DNA of 64,000 nt from Treponema sp. (GTDB taxonomy: Bacteria > Spirochaetota > Spirochaetia > Treponematales > Treponemataceae): assembly GCA_017464425.1 (NCBI GenBank), contig JAFUDX010000014.1, positions 1 to 64,000 on the forward strand, in the 5' to 3' direction. The position numbers were made by a program, and so were the translations under genes. This document shows, one piece after another, positions 59,001 to 64,000 of this stretch. Under the pieces are notes generated by a model. It was not told where the DNA came from. It made no database searches and saw nothing but the letters and a program-made list of their open reading frames with translations. Positions within the stretch are counted from its first letter, which is position 1. Each line of letters opens with the position of its first letter.

Positions 59001-61040
59001 ATGATTCAGCACGGTTTTTCTCGACAGTTTCTAGTTTTGCTTTTTTCGGCTTTTCTTTGCCTTCCGCTTTTTGCGCAATCAGAATATGAAGACGATGAAG
59101 AAGCTGTCATTTCCGTGAATTCCACGCGAATTTCGCAAGATGTGAGCGAAGAAGTTCAAAAAACAGAAGTCATCACCGATGAAGAAATCCGAAAATCAGG
59201 CTCAAAAACGGTGGGAGACGCACTCAAAAGTTTGCCTGGCGTTATGGTGTCGAACGCGAGCGCGGGCAATGCGAATGAAAGCATTACGATGCAGGGCTTG
59301 GGCACGGGCTATGTAAAAATCATGATTGACGGCGTGACGATAGCAACGGATATTTCGGGAAGCACACCCGTTTTTCAGATTCCTGTTGAAAATATCGACC
59401 ACATTGAAGTCATAAAGGGCGCGGATTCGGTGCTGTACGGAAGCGAAGCGATGGGCGGTGCAATTAATGTCGTCACAAAGCAGGGAACTGAAAAATCTGA
59501 TGAAGAGAAAAAAGTTTCTGTTTCGGGCAATCTCACGGAAGAATTCGGATTTTCGCCTTCGATTAAAGACTGGAAGAATTTTGCGGCGGGAAGTCTTTTT
59601 GTGAACGGCACGAATCTTTCTAACGCGCTCATCGCTTGCCTTGACTACACGCCGGGAAAAGAAAAAACAACGGCGGACGCGCTTGCAGGTTCAATCACAT
59701 ACTACGAAAACACCAAGAAAATCCTTGCCTTTGTCCGCGACACGCTCACTTGGAAGGACAGTTGGGGCAACATCGCGCTCTACGGCTTGTACGGAGATTC
59801 ATATCAGGTGAGCAATTTTACAAAAACGGGCTACGACAAAGGCTCCGACATGGAATACCGCTCAACTCGCGGCGAAGCGGGCTTGAACGGAAAGTATATT
59901 TTTGGCGACAGTTTTTACATCGACGGCTTTACGGCGGGAAAATTGTACTTTCTTGACACGACCTACAATGTAAAGGCAGGTTCTTATTCCTCTTCAAAAT
60001 CAACGGAATCAGATTCAGCGGATTGGGAAACGGATGTGCGCGGTCACTGGAAAAAAGGCGACTTCAACGACATTACGATTGGGGCGAACGCAAATCTTGC
60101 ATCGATTGACGGCACTTCCTTTGAAGAACGAAAATATGCGCTTGAAACGGCTCTGTTCGCGCAGGACAGCATTTTGCTTTTTGACGAAAAATTCACGGTC
60201 GTTCCGGGCGTGCGCTTTGATTTGTCGCCCGCGATTGACGGAAGCGAAACGAATTTTATGGCGACACCAAAACTTTCGCTCAAATACAGCCCAACGGAAC
60301 AGACGGCATTTCGCTTGAGTTACGGCATGGGCTACAAAATCCCCAGTTTGCGCGAAAAATACTGGGTGTTCAAGCACAATTACGCGCCAGAAAGCGGAAA
60401 TTTCATTCTCTACGGAAACGCCGACCTTGTTCCCGAAAAATCACACAGTTTCAACGCGGGATGGGAGCAGAATGTAAACGACATCTTCAAATTTTCGCTT
60501 GAAGGCTATTTCAATTACATCATCGACTTGATTGACAGCGTGGTGACGGATGCCACTTCAAGCCCGCAAATCCGCGAATATCAGAATGTTGACAAAGCAA
60601 TGACCTACGGCGGGGAATTTTCAGTTTCTTCTGATTGGGACAGATTCAAAATCAAAGCAGGCTATGCGTATACGGCAGCAAAATTTTATGACGAAGAAAG
60701 CGATTCGTGGGAAGATTTGGCTCTTCGCGTGACACACCGAGTTACGGCGAGCGCAGAATACACGATTCCTGTTTTGGAAACAACGCTTGCCGTAAATGTC
60801 CAATGGAATTCAAAGCAGCTTTTGAGTGCGGGAACTGACTATTACACGCCCGATTATCTTATGCTCGGCGCGGACATTTCAAAGAAATTCTGGGATGAAA
60901 AACTTGAAGTGTATGTTGGCGCAAACAACATTCTGAACAACCTGCACTTCAAAAAAGGCACGAACGGAGAGACACAAAAAGACTACTACGGCTTGAACGA
61001 AGGCACGCTCCTTCGCGTGGGCGCAAAATTGAAGTTTTAA
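59001..61040 (+). CDS. TonB-dependent outer-membrane receptor
   Basis: 679 residues from the ATG at 59001. Signal peptide ends LFAQS. The plug domain is recognisable (TEVITDEEIRKSGSKTVGDAL, SLPGVMV, GADSVLYGSEAMGGAINVVT), followed by a 22-strand barrel ending in KF. It resembles BtuB/CirA-type receptors for cobalamin, siderophores or haem; the ligand is not predictable. It works with the ExbB-ExbD-TonB set at 53.7-55.4 kb. No good ribosome site is visible. Confidence 0.88.
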   Translation: MIQHGFSRQFLVLLFSAFLCLPLFAQSEYEDDEEAVISVNSTRISQDVSEEVQKTEVITDEEIRKSGSKTVGDALKSLPGVMVSNASAGNANESITMQGLGTGYVKIMIDGVTIATDISGSTPVFQIPVENIDHIEVIKGADSVLYGSEAMGGAINVVTKQGTEKSDEEKKVSVSGNLTEEFGFSPSIKDWKNFAAGSLFVNGTNLSNALIACLDYTPGKEKTTADALAGSITYYENTKKILAFVRDTLTWKDSWGNIALYGLYGDSYQVSNFTKTGYDKGSDMEYRSTRGEAGLNGKYIFGDSFYIDGFTAGKLYFLDTTYNVKAGSYSSSKSTESDSADWETDVRGHWKKGDFNDITIGANANLASIDGTSFEERKYALETALFAQDSILLFDEKFTVVPGVRFDLSPAIDGSETNFMATPKLSLKYSPTEQTAFRLSYGMGYKIPSLREKYWVFKHNYAPESGNFILYGNADLVPEKSHSFNAGWEQNVNDIFKFSLEGYFNYIIDLIDSVVTDATSSPQIREYQNVDKAMTYGGEFSVSSDWDRFKIKAGYAYTAAKFYDEESDSWEDLALRVTHRVTASAEYTIPVLETTLAVNVQWNSKQLLSAGTDYYTPDYLMLGADISKKFWDEKLEVYVGANNILNNLHFKKGTNGETQKDYYGLNEGTLLRVGAKLKF

Positions 61041-61045
61041 TGTGC

Positions 61046-61070
61046 GGTGATTGAGCCTGTCGAAATCACC
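61046..61070. repeat. Dispersed hairpin (GGTGATTGAGC family), copy 2
   Basis: GGTGATT paired with AATCACC across GAGCCTGTCGA. The copy at 9792-9820 has GGTGGTT/AACCACC, a compensatory change. Confidence 0.75.
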
Positions 61071-61087
61071 AACACGGGAGATTTATA

Positions 61088-62065
61088 ATGAAAAAAACAT
61101 TCTTTACGGCATTTGTACTGCTTTTGCTTTTCGCATTTTTCTCATGCGACACTGACGATGAAGAAAGCGTGACCGATTACGACATTTCTGAAATCTACGG
61201 CTACACATACTACGGAAACATTACGGCTTCAAGCGGAAACACGCTCATTCCGTCACTCATCATCTACAACGAAAACCGCTGCGACTGGAACATGAACACG
61301 AACGGCATGAACAACAATCAGTTCTATTACTATGCGGTCAAAAATTCGGCGGCAAATTACACGCTCTATTGGTTTGCTCCTTCGGAAGTTTCGTACTGCG
61401 CACAAAAAGATTCGTCAAAAACATCGATGGTCGTACAGGTCGGAATCAACTCTCCGAGCGAACTTGTGATTTTGCTCACGGGCGATGAATTCAGCGGCGT
61501 TTCAAATATGACGAACACCCGCGTTCCCATGACAAAGCAAAATTCAATCGAAAAAAACACAAATCCTTCAGAAATCCCGCTCGACACCGATGTAAAAGAC
61601 ATTTCAATCACCATTCCAGAAACTGCGGTCGCGGCAAACTGGGGCGGAGAAGAATCCTACACTGGCTCGTATACATTTCTTGTTATCAGCACAAACGACA
61701 CTTATCTTGCAACAGGACAGGGAACTGCGACTGAGGACGAGAACGGAAACCTTGTCCCGACAAGCGTAAAAATCAAGGACACAAGCGCGCTGGCTGCAAA
61801 CACCGTAACCGTCACCACGAATCCAGTTTCGTACACGGAACAAATGTCGGTGGGCGCGTTCGACATTTCGGGCGTTCAAGTAAAAAAAGACGGAGAAGTG
61901 TATTACCTGTACAAAGAATCAACAACAATCACGACCGAAACGCAAACTTTGAATGAAGTGACTTTGGTCGGAAAACTCGAAAACGGCATTCTGACTTGGC
62001 GCGTAAGTTTTAAGCCCGGCGCAATGCCCTTCCCGATTGTAGAGATTTTCACGAGCGGGGAATAA
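61088..62065 (+). CDS. Lipoprotein next to the TonB-dependent receptor
   Basis: 325 residues. Lipobox FFSC at about residue 20. The rest is acidic and rich in Ser/Thr/Tyr (EIYGYTYYGNITASSG, then SYTGSYTFLVISTNDTYLATGQ), probably beta-rich. No family recognised. Position after the receptor suggests a surface lipoprotein that works with it in ligand capture. GGGAG precedes the ATG. Confidence 0.7.
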   Translation: MKKTFFTAFVLLLLFAFFSCDTDDEESVTDYDISEIYGYTYYGNITASSGNTLIPSLIIYNENRCDWNMNTNGMNNNQFYYYAVKNSAANYTLYWFAPSEVSYCAQKDSSKTSMVVQVGINSPSELVILLTGDEFSGVSNMTNTRVPMTKQNSIEKNTNPSEIPLDTDVKDISITIPETAVAANWGGEESYTGSYTFLVISTNDTYLATGQGTATEDENGNLVPTSVKIKDTSALAANTVTVTTNPVSYTEQMSVGAFDISGVQVKKDGEVYYLYKESTTITTETQTLNEVTLVGKLENGILTWRVSFKPGAMPFPIVEIFTSGE

Positions 62066-62086
62066 TATCATTCAGAACGCAAGTCC

Positions 62087-62148
62087 GTCATTCTGAACTT
62101 GTTTCAGAATTTCATTTACAAGGGATGCCGAAACAAGTTCGGCATGAC
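62087..62148. repeat. 62-bp palindromic repeat, copy 2
   Basis: GTCATTCTGAACTTGTTTCAG...GTTCGGCATGAC, two hairpins with GTCAT/ATGAC ends, same length as the copy at 51535-51596. Confidence 0.75.
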
Positions 62149-62268
62149 AAATTTTGATTACTTTCACGGCAGACCGGTAGCCGTGTTGTGATAAAAAGAT
62201 GAGCGTATGCTTGTCTTATAGAAAAAAGTGGATTGCCTTTGAAGCGAATCCGCAAAAAGGAAAAAATT

Positions 62269-63237
62269 ATGATAAAGAAAATGTCGTTGGTTTTGATGGC
62301 TCTTGCCGTCGTATCTTTTGGTTTTGTGTCATGCTCGGACGATGAGGATGAAAAATATACGGTTAGTTACACTTCCGACTATGGGACAGCCCCCACATCA
62401 ATAGAAGTTGAAGAAGATACGGTGTTGTCAGAAACACAACTTCCAACAATTTCTGTTGAAGACACAAACGGCTACATTTTTAACGGATGGTATGACGGTG
62501 AAACTAAGGCTGTGGCAGGAACATACAAAGTAACAAAAAATGTGACACTCACGGCAAAATGGACTGTTCGATATGCAAATTATTGGGGAACATGGTCACT
62601 TATGGGAAGTGATTATTCGATGTGGGCAGAAATTACAAAAGATTCGTTCTCATGGGCAACAAAAGGCTATGGTACGACAAAAACTGAATATGAATATGTG
62701 AAATGGGCAACAGATTCTGATGGAAATGCCGTATTCTATGGATATCCAACAGAAAAACGATACACTGACGATGATCCAGCGGCCTCGCTGACATTTACTG
62801 CTGAAAAAGTGTTGTTTGATGTTCCTTCAATGAAAAATAATGCATATATTCAAAATTATACATCTGCTGAATTGACGGCAGGAGATGCGTATGAAAATCA
62901 ATATGAAGGATACGCACCGTATTGGGGAACATACACTGGTTCACTTACCGTAAATAGTGATGCATATGACATCACCGTAACCGTTTCGAATGGCAAATTC
63001 GCTTATTCGTCAACGAAAATGAGTGGCGAATACACGAATATCGCATGGGAAGCAACCTCATCTGGCAGAAGTGTTTCAAAATGGACGCTTTCAGGGTATG
63101 CAGACACAGATACAGATAAAGAAACGGCAAAAATAATTTTTGAAGCTGATTTGTCTGGTGATTCTCCAGCCTATACCTTTACTGTGAATGTTGCCGCTAT
63201 GGGAACGCCAAGTTCAACACTCACAAAATCAGAATAA
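62269..63237 (+). CDS. Lipoprotein with InlB B-type repeat
   Basis: 322 residues from the ATG at 62269 (AAAGG upstream; an earlier in-frame TTG lacks support). Lipobox GFVSC. An InlB B-type (Listeria-Bacteroides) beta repeat at about 28-90 (YTVSYTSDYGTAP, FNGWYDGETKAV, VTLTAKW), then two YWGT-containing domains (NYWGTWSLMGSDYS and PYWGTYTGSLTVNSD). The latter resemble the YGSYWG units of the BspA-like protein at 55.5 kb. Likely surface-exposed; function unknown. Confidence 0.75.
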   Translation: MIKKMSLVLMALAVVSFGFVSCSDDEDEKYTVSYTSDYGTAPTSIEVEEDTVLSETQLPTISVEDTNGYIFNGWYDGETKAVAGTYKVTKNVTLTAKWTVRYANYWGTWSLMGSDYSMWAEITKDSFSWATKGYGTTKTEYEYVKWATDSDGNAVFYGYPTEKRYTDDDPAASLTFTAEKVLFDVPSMKNNAYIQNYTSAELTAGDAYENQYEGYAPYWGTYTGSLTVNSDAYDITVTVSNGKFAYSSTKMSGEYTNIAWEATSSGRSVSKWTLSGYADTDTDKETAKIIFEADLSGDSPAYTFTVNVAAMGTPSSTLTKSE

Positions 63238-63265
63238 TCAACATTGATTTTCAGCATTTTTACAG

Positions 63266-63300
63266 GCAGATTATCTTTCACTAGGCAATCTGCTTTTTTT
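63266..63300 (+). terminator. Terminator after the InlB-repeat lipoprotein
   Basis: GCAGATT paired with AATCTGC, 14-base loop, then eight T. Confidence 0.85.
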
Positions 63301-63326
63301 AGAAAATACTTCGGAGGAAAACAAAA

Positions 63327-63941
63327 ATGGCATTCACCGACAATTTTGGGCATCCGCGCGGGCTTTTGGGGCGGCTCATGCTCGTGACGATGGAACGGGA
63401 GCATCTTCCGATGGCGAAGTGGGCGTTTGGCTTGCTCGAAGTTCCTGCGCACGGCACAATCGCAGACATCGGGTGCGGGGGCGGCTACAATGTGCGCCGA
63501 CTGCTTGAAAAATCAGCCAGCCTGTCGAAAGACAAGGCGGGTGCAAAAGTTGTCGGCATCGACATTTCCGAAGAGAGCGTCAGAAAGGCGAAGAAGGTCA
63601 ACAGGGCGGAAATCGGAAAGCGGTGCGAGATTTTGCAGGGAAGCGCGGAAAACCTGCCCTTTTCTGACGGCGAGATTGACTTGGTGACGGCGTTTGAGAC
63701 CGTGTTCTTTTGGAAAAATGTCGAAGCATGCTTCTCAGAAATCCATCGCGTCCTCAAATCGGGCAGGCGGGTCGCCGTCATCAACAACTACGGCGACCCG
63801 AAGATTGACTGGGAGAAAAAAGTTCCCTGCATGACACGGCGCACGGCGGCGGAAATCAAGAACCTCATGGAAAACGCGGGTTTCTGTGAAATCAGAACCG
63901 AAGAAAAAGGCACACTGTTCTTTGTGGAAGGACGGAAATAA
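63327..63941 (+). CDS. Class I SAM-dependent methyltransferase
   Basis: 204 residues. Motif I IADIGCGGGYNVRRL, acidic end of beta 2 in VVGIDISEESV, then GSAENLPFSDGEIDLVTAFETVFFW and a post-motif stretch VLKSGRRVAVINNYGD. UbiE/COQ5-like fold; substrate unknown. GGAGG precedes the ATG. It is separated from the lipoprotein by a terminator. The last 59 bases of the window after it hold nothing I can call. Confidence 0.85.
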   Translation: MAFTDNFGHPRGLLGRLMLVTMEREHLPMAKWAFGLLEVPAHGTIADIGCGGGYNVRRLLEKSASLSKDKAGAKVVGIDISEESVRKAKKVNRAEIGKRCEILQGSAENLPFSDGEIDLVTAFETVFFWKNVEACFSEIHRVLKSGRRVAVINNYGDPKIDWEKKVPCMTRRTAAEIKNLMENAGFCEIRTEEKGTLFFVEGRK

Positions 63942-64000
63942 TGGCGCAAAACGGTGCTATTTGTGCAATTTGTCCGTTTAAAAACCATACTATTTGTGCA

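Noticed and set aside
1..64000. CRISPR arrays, tRNA or rRNA genes, prophage structural genes
   Set aside because: No regularly spaced repeats, no tRNA cloverleaf with anticodon features, and no rRNA or phage-structural similarity were seen on reading both strands.

Overview
The window looks like a chromosomal segment of an anaerobic, host-associated spirochaete of the Treponema type. The grounds are BspA-like leucine-rich-repeat lipoproteins, Cys lipoboxes after short signal peptides, many radical-SAM and iron-sulfur enzymes, and MetQ-type methionine transport. The assignment rests on family resemblance only. Dispersed palindromic repeats are frequent, and several genes are visibly broken.

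Layout. (1) 1-3.8 kb: a catecholate/petrobactin-type (YclNOPQ/FatDC-like) iron-siderophore ABC transporter in decay. (2) 3.7-8.4 kb: a nitrilase-family hydrolase, an NlpC/P60 lipoprotein, lumazine synthase and the MetNIQ methionine transporter. (3) 8.5-13.3 kb, minus strand: an SDR gene, then a protein-thiocarboxylate homocysteine pathway (MetY, small sulfite reductase, TusA-like protein, HcyS-like carrier, E1-like HcyF, JAMM protease HcyD). (4) 13.4-39.7 kb: the most unusual part. It holds a nitrogenase-like H/D/K set, one NitT/TauT-type permease plus ATPase, seven periplasmic binding proteins (one a pseudogene) and seven radical-SAM proteins with an unusual Cx8Cx2C cluster motif (one a pseudogene). 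With them lie MetK, a YezD-like protein, an MTA/SAH-nucleosidase-like protein, a flavin-type split-barrel protein, an SDR and a MATE exporter. (5) 39.8-44 kb: a sulfate/thiosulfate ABC transporter (CysP/T/W/A). (6) 44.3-47.4 kb: an accessory patch with a broken BspA-like lipoprotein, then two units each made of promoter, structured leader, terminator and gene (PBECR4 nuclease-like; DUF3800, broken). (7) 47.5-49.7 kb: a ZIP transporter and a MATE exporter. (8) 49.7-61 kb: paired ABC exporters, DUF454, ExbB-ExbD-TonB, a broken BspA-like lipoprotein, an interrupted GNAT-like/small-protein pair and a TonB-dependent receptor. (9) 61-64 kb: two lipoproteins and a methyltransferase.

How it may work together. 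Regions 3 to 5 read as one sulfur-acquisition regulon. Eight copies of a palindrome, AACCTA-N9-TAGGTT (one degenerate), sit on sigma70-type promoters in front of metQ, metY-hcy, ssuCB-SBP-radSAM-nifHDK, an SBP-radSAM pair, yezD-metK, the ten-gene-plus radSAM/SBP operon and cysPTWA. A second layer of control is suggested by Cys-rich leader peptides and by three leader RNAs that share a small hairpin followed by an intrinsic terminator. My working hypothesis is import of several organosulfur compounds through one shared transporter with many binding proteins, substrate-specific radical-SAM chemistry, and a nitrogenase-like reductase feeding reduced sulfur into HcyS/MetY homocysteine synthesis. 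A second, probably iron/haem-related group (49.7-61 kb) carries a different palindrome, TTAG-N6-CTAA.
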